From contig NZ_JAASAE010000011.1 in assembly GCF_012726205.1 (NCBI RefSeq), forward strand, positions 1 to 64,000: a stretch of 64,000 nucleotides of DNA. Reading direction: 5' to 3'. The notes under the pieces are model-generated. The model was given only the letters and a program-made list of their open reading frames with translations, was not told where the DNA came from and made no database searches. Shown here one piece after another: positions 29,905-38,231 of the stretch (the first letter of the stretch is position 1; each line of letters begins with the position of its first letter). This DNA is from Rhodococcus sp. HNM0569 (GTDB lineage Bacteria; Actinomycetota; Actinomycetes; Mycobacteriales; Mycobacteriaceae). Position numbers and translations under genes: made by a program.

Positions 29905-31229
29905 GTGACGACAGCCAGCAGATCTCGGTTGCCGAGCTGTTGAAGCGCAACGGCGGCCAGCAGATGGAATCGCGCGGCGGCCGGCGCAGGCGCGGTGTCA
30001 GCGGGGGCGTCTCGGTCGCCGAACTCACGGGCGAGATCCCCGTCGTCGGCGGATCGTCGGCGCACGGCGGCGAGAGCGACACCGGCCGGGGTCGACGGGC
30101 CGCGCCCGAACCGGCCGATCCGCCGAAGCCGTCGTTCCCGGCGCGGAGCGCGGCAGTGAGCACCCCGGCCCCGAGTACACCGGCTCCGAGTGCACCGGCC
30201 CCGAGTGCACCGTCGCGGAGCGTGAGCACCGGATCGAGTGTCTCGACAGCGGCGAGCCGGGGGAGCGTCGCGGCCCCGGCCCGGGCCCCCGAGTCGCGTC
30301 CGTCGCTGCCCACGCGCACTCCGAAGCCGGCGCCCGCCGCATCCGCGCCTCCGGCCGCCCCGGCGAGCCGATCGACCACCCCCCGCTCGTTCTCCACCCC
30401 GTCACGTGCCCTGGAACCCCCGCGCACCCCGACACCCCCGCGCACTCCGGAACCGGATTCGTCGCCCACCACCGTCACGCCACCCGTCGGCGCGCCCGCC
30501 ACGTCCGGCACGTCGCGCGGGCACGAGGGCGCATGGGTGAGCGTCGCGTTCGAGCGCGCCAAGCCCACGCCGTCCCCGATCAGCAATATCGAGACCGACG
30601 CCAAAGGGTCGGTCCCGGTCGTCGTGCCGCAGGCCGATGCGGACGAGCACGACAGCACCCGCGACGACGGCGACCGCGCGCACCACCCGCGTCGGGACGC
30701 GACCCCCAGCGCGCACTCCGACGGTATGCCCGAACAGCGCGAGCCCGCGTTGCTGTCCGGGGGGTCGCTCGCGGCCGAACTCCTGCGCCGCAGGCGCCGC
30801 ACCGACGACGCGCGTGACGGGGACGCGGACGCACGCACCGCCGCCGACGAGGACGCCGACGCCCGTCCCGACGGCGAGACCGAGCTGATCGACAAGCCCG
30901 CGATCGAGGAAGGTGCGCGCGAGGACGAACGCGAGGACGACCGCGAACAGGACCCGGACGAACGTCGCGAATCGCTGCGCGAATGGGCCGTGCTCGGTGG
31001 ACAGGCCGTCGCCGCCGTCGTCGCGGGTGCGCTCATGTTCAAGGGCTTCGAGAAGCTGTGGGGCTCGCTCCCGTGGGTCGCCCTCGTGCTCGCGGTGCTC
31101 GTCATCGTCGGCCTCGTGGCGGTCGTGCGCATCCTGCGCCGCACCGACGACATCACGAGCTTCGTCATCGCCGTCGTCGTCGGGATGATCGTCACCCTGG
31201 GTCCGCTCGCGTTCATGCTCACGGGTTGA
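29901..31229 (+). CDS. Conserved membrane protein with long disordered N-terminus (Rv0497-like)
   Basis: A 442-aa protein. Residues 1-25 hold a conserved start ([18 protein letters not shown]), followed by some 330 residues rich in Pro, Ser, Ala, Asp and Arg with repeats such as PAPSTPAPSAPAPSAP near 90-105, and then three hydrophobic helices at the C-terminus (about 363-440). The motif SVAEL recurs at residues 36-40. It is the positional counterpart of Rv0497. Function unknown; a membrane-anchored scaffold is the likeliest reading. Translationally coupled to ppx by ATGA. Confidence 0.82.
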   Translation: MSDDSQQISVAELLKRNGGQQMESRGGRRRRGVSGGVSVAELTGEIPVVGGSSAHGGESDTGRGRRAAPEPADPPKPSFPARSAAVSTPAPSTPAPSAPAPSAPSRSVSTGSSVSTAASRGSVAAPARAPESRPSLPTRTPKPAPAASAPPAAPASRSTTPRSFSTPSRALEPPRTPTPPRTPEPDSSPTTVTPPVGAPATSGTSRGHEGAWVSVAFERAKPTPSPISNIETDAKGSVPVVVPQADADEHDSTRDDGDRAHHPRRDATPSAHSDGMPEQREPALLSGGSLAAELLRRRRRTDDARDGDADARTAADEDADARPDGETELIDKPAIEEGAREDEREDDREQDPDERRESLREWAVLGGQAVAAVVAGALMFKGFEKLWGSLPWVALVLAVLVIVGLVAVVRILRRTDDITSFVIAVVVGMIVTLGPLAFMLTG

Positions 31230-31236
31230 GCGTCGC

Positions 31237-32109
31237 GTGACCGCTGAGCCCCCGGTGGCAGGGGCGCACGGGCGCAGCACACGCCCGCCGTCGATCGGGC
31301 TCTCGACGGCGTCGGTGTATCCCGAGAACGTCGAGGCTGCATTCCGCTACGCCGCCGACCTCGGCTACGACGGCGTCGAACTGATGGTGTGGGCCGAGGC
31401 GGTGAGTCAGGACGTCGACGCGGTGGCGCGGCTCGCGAAGAGGTTCTCGGTGCCCGTCCTCGCGATACACGCGCCGTGCCTGTTGATCTCGCAGCGGGTG
31501 TGGGGTGCCGATCCCGCCGCGAAACTCACCCGCTCGGTGCGCGCCGCCGAACGGCTCGGTGCGACGACCGTCGTGGTGCACCCGCCGTTCCGCTGGCAGC
31601 GTCGCTACGCCGACGGCTTCGCCGATCAGGTCGCGGAACTCGAGGAGCGGGCGTCGATCCCGATCGCGGTCGAGAACATGTTCCCGATGCGGGCCGACGC
31701 GATCTTCGGGGGCCGGGGAGCCGAGCGTATGCGCAGGCGCGGCGGCCCGGGCGCGGCGGTGTCGGTGTTCGCGCCGTCGTACGACCCGACGGACGCGGGT
31801 TTCGCGCACTACACGCTCGATCTGTCGCACACCGCGACGGCCGGCACGGATGCGCTCGCGCTCGCGCGCCGCATGGGCGGTCGGCTCGCACACCTGCATC
31901 TCGCGGACGGCAACGGAGCGCCCAGCGACGAACACCTCGTGCCGGGGCGTGGCGACCAGCCGGTCGCGCGGGTGTGCCGGGACGCGGTGGCCGCGGGCTT
32001 CGCGGGCCACGCGGTGGTCGAGATCGACACGCAGCGGGCGCGCACCCGTGCCGAGCGGACGGCGATGCTCACCGAGGCGCTGTCGTTCGCGCGCGAGAAC
32101 CTGAGCTGA
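31237..32109 (+). CDS. Sugar phosphate isomerase/epimerase family protein (Rv0498-like)
   Basis: A 290-aa AP-endonuclease-2-like TIM barrel. Visible elements are GLSTASVYPENVEAAFRYAADLGYDGVELMVW at the start and VENMFP, LDLSHTATAG, HLHLADGNGAPSDEHLVPGRGDQ, which supply likely metal-binding Glu, Asp and His residues. Positionally equals Rv0498. Substrate unknown. GTG 31237 follows the previous gene by 7 bp, so it belongs to the ppx operon. Confidence 0.86.
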   Translation: MTAEPPVAGAHGRSTRPPSIGLSTASVYPENVEAAFRYAADLGYDGVELMVWAEAVSQDVDAVARLAKRFSVPVLAIHAPCLLISQRVWGADPAAKLTRSVRAAERLGATTVVVHPPFRWQRRYADGFADQVAELEERASIPIAVENMFPMRADAIFGGRGAERMRRRGGPGAAVSVFAPSYDPTDAGFAHYTLDLSHTATAGTDALALARRMGGRLAHLHLADGNGAPSDEHLVPGRGDQPVARVCRDAVAAGFAGHAVVEIDTQRARTRAERTAMLTEALSFARENLS

Positions 32110-32128
32110 CTCCACGCCGGGCGGACCG

Positions 32129-32545
32129 TCACATGGCGCCTGCGCCGGCGACGATCACGGCGACACCGGCGACGACCAGCCCGGCGGTGAGCGACAGCGC
32201 GCCCGCCCACACCGCGGCGATCATGCGGCCCGGCCGGGCCGGATCGTGGCCGAGTACCGACAGGAAGAAGCCCGCGGGCACCAGGATCGCGGCCACCAGC
32301 ACGAGCACGCTGCCGGTGATCGACCACGGTGCGGAGACGCCCGCGCGGTCGGTGAGCAGTGCGACGACGAGTCCGAGAGTCACCAGGACGCCCGCGTGCG
32401 CGTGGCCGGCGCGGAAGAACGTCTTCTGCAGCGTGTTCGCCGGCACGCCGCCGTTCGCGACGCGCAGGAGGAAGGTGCCGCCGAACGCGATGCCGACGAC
32501 GGTGAGCAGCGTGATTCCGGTGACGAGGGTGAGTACGGGATGCAT
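32129..32545 (-). CDS. Small membrane protein, four helices
   Basis: A 138-aa protein with four hydrophobic segments (about residues 5-25, 45-65, 72-95, 110-135) and conserved-looking FFRAGHAHAGVLVTLGL in the first loop, where the two His might bind metal. ATG 32545 has GAAAGG 8 nt upstream; the longer ORF to 32617 would run through the operator. It is divergent from the MerR-type regulator, with tandem palindromes between, so it is the probable regulated target. I do not recognise a named family. Confidence 0.78.
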   Translation of the reverse strand: MHPVLTLVTGITLLTVVGIAFGGTFLLRVANGGVPANTLQKTFFRAGHAHAGVLVTLGLVVALLTDRAGVSAPWSITGSVLVLVAAILVPAGFFLSVLGHDPARPGRMIAAVWAGALSLTAGLVVAGVAVIVAGAGAM

Positions 32546-32596
32546 GGCGTCGACCTTTCGCGCGGGTGAGGAGCGTTTCTTCGGGATCGTGCCAGT

Positions 32597-32643
32597 TTGG
32601 ATAGTGCTGCTATCCAACAGTTTGGATACTGCTACTATCCAAA
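32597..32643. promoter_or_regulatory. Tandem palindromic operator between membrane gene and MerR-type regulator
   Basis: Two dyads 25 bp apart: TTGGATAG (32597-32604), 5 nt, CTATCCAA (32610-32617); and TTTGGATA (32621-32628), 7 nt, TATCCAAA (32636-32643). Both arms share TTGGATA/TATCCAA. Location between divergent genes, one a MerR-family regulator, makes these likely autoregulatory sites. Confidence 0.72.
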
Positions 32644-32693
32644 GTCAAGTGTTCGTGCGAAAGAGGAACTCGACCGAGTGAGGAGGGCTGCGC

Positions 32694-33383
32694 GTGCGCA
32701 TGGCGCAACTCGTCGAGCGGTCGGGAGTGCCGCTCGCGACGATCAAGTACTACCTGCGTGAAGGCGTCCTGATGCCCGGCCGCGCCGTCAGCGTCACCAC
32801 GGCCGAGTACGACGACGTGCACGTGCGACGGCTCGCGCTCGTGAAGGCTCTCGCGGGCGTCGGGCTCACGTTGCCGCGCATCAAAGTGGTCCTCGCACTC
32901 GTCGACGAGCCCACGCGGGGGCTCTACGAAACCCTCGGCGCCGCGCTCGCGCAGCTGCCCCCGTACCTCGACGACGTCGAACTCGCCGGTCCGCATCCGC
33001 GGGCCCGCGCTGCGCTCGAGCACCTCGGCATGGACTACGACCCGAGGTACGTCGCCGTCGCGCAACTCGAGCGCGCGCTCGCAGCCGCCGAGGACGCGGG
33101 CGTGCCGATGACGCCCGACCGGCTCGACTCGTACGGGTTGCACTCGCGAGCGATCGCGAAGACCGATCTCGACCTCATGCCCCGCGGCGGCCTCGAATCC
33201 GCGATCCGGTACTCGGTCGTCGGCACCACCGTCCACGAGCCCGTGCTCGCCGCACTCCGCAGACTCGCGCACGGCGAGCTCGCGCTTCGGCTCTTCGCGC
33301 AGGCGTCCTCGCGTCCGGCCCACGGCTCGGACGAGCACGACTCCACCCGGCCCGGCGGCCACCACCAGGAAGACGAACAGTGA
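32694..33383 (+). CDS. MerR family transcriptional regulator
   Basis: A 229-aa regulator with the MerR winged helix at the extreme N-terminus (MAQLVERSGVPLATIKYYLREGVLMPGR), a dimerisation helix, and an effector region lacking metal-binding cysteines, so an organic ligand is likelier than a metal. GTG 32694 has AGGAGG 7 nt upstream; the in-frame ATG two codons later is also possible. The His/Asp-rich tail (HGSDEHDSTRPGGHHQEDEQ) is unusual. Divergent from the small membrane gene across a tandem operator; overlaps the thioesterase start by 4 nt. Absent from the M. tuberculosis order at this point. Confidence 0.86.
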   Translation: MRMAQLVERSGVPLATIKYYLREGVLMPGRAVSVTTAEYDDVHVRRLALVKALAGVGLTLPRIKVVLALVDEPTRGLYETLGAALAQLPPYLDDVELAGPHPRARAALEHLGMDYDPRYVAVAQLERALAAAEDAGVPMTPDRLDSYGLHSRAIAKTDLDLMPRGGLESAIRYSVVGTTVHEPVLAALRRLAHGELALRLFAQASSRPAHGSDEHDSTRPGGHHQEDEQ

Positions 33384-34210
33384 TGAACGACAGTCCTTTC
33401 CGCGCGCTCACGACGCTCAGGCAGCTCGAGCCGCAGCGGTTCGCCGCGCACATCGATCCGACGTGGACGATCGGGCCCAAGGTGCACGGCGGTTCGATGA
33501 CCGCGGTGGTCGGCGCGGCCGCTCGCGACGCCGCGCGCGCGAATCCCGATGTCGTCGCGACCACGCCTGTCGCGATCTCGACGGACTTCGTGTCGGCGCC
33601 GGAGCCGGGGCCGGTCGAGCTCGACACCGAGTTCCGCAAGATCGGCAAGCAGGTCTCCCTCGTCGATGTCGTGCTGCGGCAAGGCGATCGGGTCGCCGTG
33701 CGTGCGTCGGTCACGCTCGGCGCCCCCGACGACGGCGAACCGTTGTTCGCGGATGTGCCGACGCAGCTCCCCGCCGAGCCGCCCGAGGACGCCGTCACGC
33801 TCACGCCCGAACACCCGATGGCGCAGGTCGTGCACGTGGCGCAGGGCAGCGACATGCGCGTCGACCCGAGCTCGGCGCACTTCCTGCGCGGCGCCCAGGG
33901 CGATCCCGAGGTGCGGCTGTGGGCGCGCCCGCTGGCAGGAGACGACGCCGACGTCGACGCCCGCACACTGTTCGCCGTCATGACCGGCGACATCAGCGCG
34001 CCCGTCACGATGAACCGCGGCATGTTCGGGTGGGCCCCGACGGTCCAGCTCACGACGTACGTGCGGCGTGTGCCCGCACCGGGCTGGCTGCGCGTCGTCG
34101 CACGGTCGAGCGTGCTGGGCGCGACGTGGTTCGAGGAAGACCACACCGTGATCGACTCGACGGGTGCCGTCGTGGTGCAGAGTCGTCAGCTCGCCATGAT
34201 CCCGCGCTGA
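33380..34210 (+). CDS. Thioesterase-fold protein (Rv0499-like)
   Basis: A 276-aa double-hotdog protein of the acyl-CoA thioesterase (TesB-like) superfamily. The first hotdog has WTIGPKVHGGSMTAVVGAAARDA, the second FGWAPTVQLTTYVRRVPAPGWLRVVARSSVLGATWFEEDHTVIDSTG. Positionally equals Rv0499, just before proC. Substrate unknown. Begins 4 nt inside the MerR gene, so a modern regulator gene has been placed in front of a conserved one, perhaps giving it new control. Confidence 0.82.
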   Translation: MMNDSPFRALTTLRQLEPQRFAAHIDPTWTIGPKVHGGSMTAVVGAAARDAARANPDVVATTPVAISTDFVSAPEPGPVELDTEFRKIGKQVSLVDVVLRQGDRVAVRASVTLGAPDDGEPLFADVPTQLPAEPPEDAVTLTPEHPMAQVVHVAQGSDMRVDPSSAHFLRGAQGDPEVRLWARPLAGDDADVDARTLFAVMTGDISAPVTMNRGMFGWAPTVQLTTYVRRVPAPGWLRVVARSSVLGATWFEEDHTVIDSTGAVVVQSRQLAMIPR

Positions 34211-34284
34211 CCGCGTCTCGCCGGCCTCGTGCGGCGACCGCCCCGGCTGCGTTCGCGCCGGGCGGCGTGGCACGCTTGGGGACC

Positions 34285-35103
34285 ATGACGAGAATTGCGG
34301 TGGTCGGCGGCGGACGTATCGGTGAAGCACTGGTGTCGGGACTGCTCCAGTCGGGTCACGCCGTCAAGGATCTGGTGGTGTCGGAGCGTTCCGAGACCCG
34401 GGGCGAGCAACTCGCGGACAAGTACTCGGTGCGCGTCACGTCCGACACGGCGGACGCGGTCGAGGGTGCGCGCGTCATCGTCGTCGCCGTCAAGCCGGGC
34501 GACGTGGAGTCGGCGCTGGCTCAGGTCGCGAAGGCCGACCTCGACAACGACGACGAGCAGATCGTCGTGTCCCTCGCGGCAGGCATCCCCACGTCGTTCT
34601 ACGAGAGCCGGTTGCCCGCGGGATTCCCCGTCGTCCGCGTCATGCCCAACACGCCGATGCTGGTCGGTGCGGGCATGAGCGTCATGGCGCCGGGCCGGCA
34701 CGTCAAGAACGACGATCTCGAGTTGGTCCGCGGGATCCTGTCGGCCGTCGGCGAGGTCACGGTCGTCGCCGAATCGAAGATCGACGCCGTCACCGCGGTC
34801 TCCGGGTCGGGGCCCGCATACTTCTTCCTCGTCGCCGAGACGATGATCGAGGCCGCGGTCGGACTGGGGCTCACGCGCGATGTGGCCGAGCACCTCGTGG
34901 TCCAGACGATGGTGGGTTCGGCGGCGATGCTCGCCGACTCGGGCGACACCCCCAACGAGCTCAAGGCGGCCGTCACGTCGCCCGGCGGCACCACCGCGGC
35001 CGCGCTGCGGGTGCTCGAGTCGCGAGGACTGCGCGCCGCGTTCTTCGATGCGCTCGAGGCCGCCGCCACGCGGTCCGCCGAGCTCGGCGCCACCGGCGAC
35101 TGA
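34285..35103 (+). CDS. proC: Pyrroline-5-carboxylate reductase
   Basis: Last step of proline synthesis: NAD(P)H reduction of pyrroline-5-carboxylate. A 272-aa cytosolic enzyme with the dinucleotide motif VVGGGRIGEALVSGL, RVMPNTPMLVGAGMS and the C-terminal family signature (SPGGTTAAALRVLESRGLRAAFFDALEAA). ATG 34285 follows GGGGA closely. Stands at the head of the conserved proC-HTH-bS22 series (Rv0500, Rv0500A, Rv0500B). Confidence 0.96.
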   Translation: MTRIAVVGGGRIGEALVSGLLQSGHAVKDLVVSERSETRGEQLADKYSVRVTSDTADAVEGARVIVVAVKPGDVESALAQVAKADLDNDDEQIVVSLAAGIPTSFYESRLPAGFPVVRVMPNTPMLVGAGMSVMAPGRHVKNDDLELVRGILSAVGEVTVVAESKIDAVTAVSGSGPAYFFLVAETMIEAAVGLGLTRDVAEHLVVQTMVGSAAMLADSGDTPNELKAAVTSPGGTTAAALRVLESRGLRAAFFDALEAAATRSAELGATGD

Positions 35104-35296
35104 ACGCGCGGCCCGGTCCGCTCCCGTCTCGTCGCGCCGCTCGTCCGGTCTCGCCCCGACCTGCGGGCGAGCAATCGATTCCGCACACCCGTCGCAGGAA
35201 TCCCATCTGCACCGCTAAGCTCGGGAGAGCACGTGCGTGTTCGTATCGCCGGAGGGGAAGCCGGCGACACGGAACGTGCCCGGAGGTAGTGAATCG

Positions 35297-35545
35297 ATGA
35301 CGACTGGAAAACAGCCGTCGACGGGCAAGCCTGCGAGGGCACCGTCCGACGGACAACCGGCTCTGGCCGGAACGCAATTCCTCACCGTCGCCGAAGTGGC
35401 GTCGCTGATGAGAGTGTCCAAGATGACCGTGTACCGGCTGGTGCACAGTGGCGAGCTCCCCGCCGTGCGTGTGGGTCGCTCGTTCCGTGTCCACGCGAAA
35501 GCGGTGCACGACTATCTGGAGACCTCGTATTTCGACGCAGGCTGA
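35297..35545 (+). CDS. Helix-turn-helix protein, excisionase/AlpA-type DNA-binding domain
   Basis: An 82-aa protein whose C-terminal 55 residues form an excisionase-family winged helix (FLTVAEVASLMRVSKMTVYRLVHSGELPAVRVGRSFRVHAKAVHDYLE). The N-terminal 25 residues are Pro/Gly-rich. ATG 35297 follows GGAGG. Despite the domain name, it is a chromosomal actinobacterial core gene (Rv0500A), unconnected to phage or integrons; no integrase is nearby. Its partner gene is bS22, 209 bp downstream. Target DNA unknown. Confidence 0.9.
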   Translation: MTTGKQPSTGKPARAPSDGQPALAGTQFLTVAEVASLMRVSKMTVYRLVHSGELPAVRVGRSFRVHAKAVHDYLETSYFDAG

Positions 35546-35575
35546 CGCGCCGGCGTGAGGCGATCGACCCGGGTG

Positions 35576-35604
35576 CCGGCACCCTCGTTTCCGTGGGGTG
35601 CCGG
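35576..35604 (+). terminator. Hairpin between HTH gene and bS22
   Basis: CCGGCACCC (35576-35584) pairs with GGGTGCCGG (35596-35604) around an 11-nt loop, 30 bp after the HTH gene stop. Probable terminator or attenuator ahead of the bS22 gene. Confidence 0.5.
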
Positions 35605-35754
35605 TTCACCGGTACGATGAACTCTCGTCGTACCACCCTGCCTGCGTCGCGAGGCGCTGTGCCGGGAAGAACGAGGCCCGAGCGCCACGGTGGCGCTGGC
35701 GTACGTGACCGGCGTGCGCAGGAACGCTAGAGAAGAACGTGAGGGACACCCGCC

Positions 35755-35856
35755 ATGGGTTCAGTGATCAAGAAGCGACGCAAGCGTATGTCGAAGAAGA
35801 AGCACCGCAAGCTTCTCCGCCGCACCCGCGTGCAGCGCCGGAAACTCGGCAAGTAA
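35755..35856 (+). CDS. 30S ribosomal protein bS22 (AURKAIRRE-type)
   Basis: A 33-aa, extremely basic peptide, [19 protein letters not shown] followed by [14 protein letters not shown]. It matches the actinobacterial small-subunit protein bS22 (Rv0500B in M. tuberculosis), which sits in the 30S subunit near the decoding region. GAGGGA precedes the ATG by about 7 nt. It is easily missed by gene finders because of its size. Confidence 0.93.
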
Positions 35857-36007
35857 TCACCGCGCAGCGCCGCTGCGATTCGTCGATGCCCGTCACCGCT
35901 CGGTGGCGGGCATTGGTGTTTCCGGGTGAGCGGCTGGGAAGCGCTCACGCGCGCCTACCCGTATCGTGGATCACAATCCGATCGGGTCGTGAGAATCTGG
36001 GGGGCGA

Positions 36008-37105
36008 ATGGCGGGCACACGCGACGAGGCACGTACGGACGGCGACACACCTCGCGTCGTCCTCGTCACGGGTGCGAGCCGCTTCCTGGGCGGCTATCTC
36101 GTCACGCGACTCGCGCAGAATCCCGCGATCGAACGTGTCGTCGCGGTCGACACGCAGTCGCCGTCGAAGGACATGCTGCGCCGCATGGGCCGCGCCGAGT
36201 TCGTGCGCGCCGACATTCGTAACCCGTTGATCGGCAAGATCATCCGTAGCGCCGAGGTCGACACGGTGGTGCACACCTCGGTTCTCGCACACACCCCGCG
36301 CGCAGGCAACCGCTCGGTCATGAAGGACATGAACGTCCTCGGGTCGATGCAACTGTTCGCCGTGTGCCAGAAGGCGCCGAGTGTGCGCAAGGTGGTGTTG
36401 CGGTCCACCTCCGCGATCTACGGCTCCACTGCGCGCGATCCCGCGCTGTTCACCGAGGAGATGAGCGCACGCAGACGTCCCACCGGCCCGTACGCCCGCG
36501 ACAGCATCGAAGTCGAGGGGTACGCGCGGGCGCTCGGGCGCAGGCGGCCCGACATCTCGGTGGGGCTGCTGCGGCTCGCGCCGCTCATGGGCAAGCGACT
36601 CAACGCCACCGTCGCGCGCTATCTCTCGTCACCGGTCGTGCCCACCGTCGCGGGCCGCGACGCACGATTGCAGTTGCTGCACGAAGAGGATGCGCTCGCG
36701 GCGCTCGAGCGCGCCGTGCTGTCCGGTCCCGCGGGCACGTTCAACGTCGCGGGCGACGGCACCGTCATGTTGTCGCAGGCCATCCGCAGGCTCGGCCGCG
36801 TCGAGGTGCCCATGCCGTTCTCGGTGTTCCGGGGCCCGGGACGGGCGCTCATGGGCCCGCTCATGCGCGCGTACACCGACGAGCAGCCCGAGTACTTCCA
36901 CTTCGGTTGCGGGCTCGACACCACGCGCATGCGCACCGAACTCGGCTTCACACCGCGCTGGTCCACGCTCGAGGCGCTCGACGACTTCGGTCGCGCCGCG
37001 GGTCTGCGGCCGGTCGTCCGGGAGGAGTGGGTCGACCGCATCGAAGGCACGCTGCTCGGTCTGGTGGGTGCCTCGCGCACGGCCGGGCCCGCCGGGAAGG
37101 GGTGA
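36008..37105 (+). CDS. NAD-dependent epimerase/dehydratase (Rv0501-like)
   Basis: A 365-aa extended SDR. The Rossmann motif is modified (VLVTGASRFLGGYLVTRLA near residues 20-40), the active-site Tyr/Lys pair is expected around residues 157-161 but here reads SRRPTGPYARDSIEVEGYAR, i.e. without a clean YxxxK, so sugar-nucleotide epimerase activity is uncertain. Positionally equals Rv0501 (annotated galE2). ATG 36008 follows a GGGGG stretch. The following acyltransferase gene starts 1 bp after the stop. Confidence 0.82.
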   Translation: MAGTRDEARTDGDTPRVVLVTGASRFLGGYLVTRLAQNPAIERVVAVDTQSPSKDMLRRMGRAEFVRADIRNPLIGKIIRSAEVDTVVHTSVLAHTPRAGNRSVMKDMNVLGSMQLFAVCQKAPSVRKVVLRSTSAIYGSTARDPALFTEEMSARRRPTGPYARDSIEVEGYARALGRRRPDISVGLLRLAPLMGKRLNATVARYLSSPVVPTVAGRDARLQLLHEEDALAALERAVLSGPAGTFNVAGDGTVMLSQAIRRLGRVEVPMPFSVFRGPGRALMGPLMRAYTDEQPEYFHFGCGLDTTRMRTELGFTPRWSTLEALDDFGRAAGLRPVVREEWVDRIEGTLLGLVGASRTAGPAGKG

Positions 37106-37106
37106 C

Positions 37107-38207
37107 ATGGCGAAGGTGATTCCGCTGCACGGCGAGCGCGAGCGTACGGACCGGGATGCGCAGGCACGTTCGGCGGCGCGGGCGACGAGTGCACAACGCG
37201 CCGCGCGTCGCGCGAGCGAGGAACGACACCCGTCCGGCCATGTCGACGTCGACGCCCCGCACGTCACGGCCGTCGGGCCCGTGCCACCGGCCTCGGGGGA
37301 CACGGCCGCCTCCGATCCCTCGGGGCAGTCCGAGCACGGTCGGTCGCCGGTCGATGCGGTGCGTGACGTGCTCGCCGAGCAGATCGTGCACACCGCCGAG
37401 TTCGTGCGCCGTCGGCTCGCGGGCGACTACCACGTCGACGACTTCGGGTACGACGCGGATTTCACGGAGCACGTGTGGCTGCCTGCGCTGCGGCCCTTGT
37501 TCGACAACTGGTTCCGCGTCGAGGTGTCCGGCATCGAGAACATCCCCGCCACCGGTGGCGCCCTCGTCGTGTCCAATCACGCGGGCGTGCTGCCACTCGA
37601 CGGCCTCATGGTGTCGGTCGCGGTGCACGACGAACACCCCGCGCACCGCCCGCTTCGCATGCTCGCCGCCGACTTCGCATTCGATCTGCCCGTGGTGGGC
37701 GACATCGCGCGCAAGGCAGGCCACACCCTCGCCTGCACCCCCGACGCCGAGCGTCTGTTGCGCGGCGGCGACGTGGTCGCGGTGTTCCCCGAAGGGTTCA
37801 AGGGCATCGGCAAGCCGTTCGGCCAGCGCTACAAGCTGCAGCGGTTCGGGCGTGGCGGCTTCGTGTCGGCGGCGATGCGCACGCGCACGCCCATCATCCC
37901 GTGCTCGATCGTCGGGTCGGAAGAGATCTACCCGAAGATCGGCGAGTTGACCACGCTCGCACGCGTTCTCGGCGTGCCGTACTTCCCGGTCACTCCGTTC
38001 TTCCCGCATCTCGGGCCGCTCGGGCTCGTGCCGCTGCCCTCGAAATGGCACATCGAGTTCGGCGAGCCGATCCACACCGATTCGTACGACGACGCCGCGG
38101 CCGAGGATCCGATGGAACTGTTCGAGGTCACCGACCACGTCCGCGAGACCATCCAGCAGACCCTCTACCGGCTACTCGCGAAGCGGCGCAACGTCTTCCT
38201 GGGCTGA
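37107..38207 (+). CDS. 1-acylglycerol-3-phosphate acyltransferase-like protein (Rv0502-like)
   Basis: A 366-aa protein: residues 1-85 are basic then Pro/Ser-rich and probably disordered; the rest is a PlsC-type acyltransferase. The HX4D catalytic motif is NHAGVLPLDG near residue 155 and the glycerophosphate-binding FPEGFKG follows about 75 residues later. It may acylate a phospholipid or glycolipid precursor. Operonic with the epimerase (1 bp gap), as Rv0501-Rv0502. Convergent with the HAD gene 24 bp away. Confidence 0.87.
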   Translation: MAKVIPLHGERERTDRDAQARSAARATSAQRAARRASEERHPSGHVDVDAPHVTAVGPVPPASGDTAASDPSGQSEHGRSPVDAVRDVLAEQIVHTAEFVRRRLAGDYHVDDFGYDADFTEHVWLPALRPLFDNWFRVEVSGIENIPATGGALVVSNHAGVLPLDGLMVSVAVHDEHPAHRPLRMLAADFAFDLPVVGDIARKAGHTLACTPDAERLLRGGDVVAVFPEGFKGIGKPFGQRYKLQRFGRGGFVSAAMRTRTPIIPCSIVGSEEIYPKIGELTTLARVLGVPYFPVTPFFPHLGPLGLVPLPSKWHIEFGEPIHTDSYDDAAAEDPMELFEVTDHVRETIQQTLYRLLAKRRNVFLG

Positions 38208-38231
38208 CCGTCGTCCCGCGACGGAGCGCAC

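Noticed and set aside
35297-35545. Excisionase-like protein as a sign of an integrated element
   Set aside because: It is a conserved chromosomal gene between proC and bS22; no integrase, attachment site or change in composition is visible.
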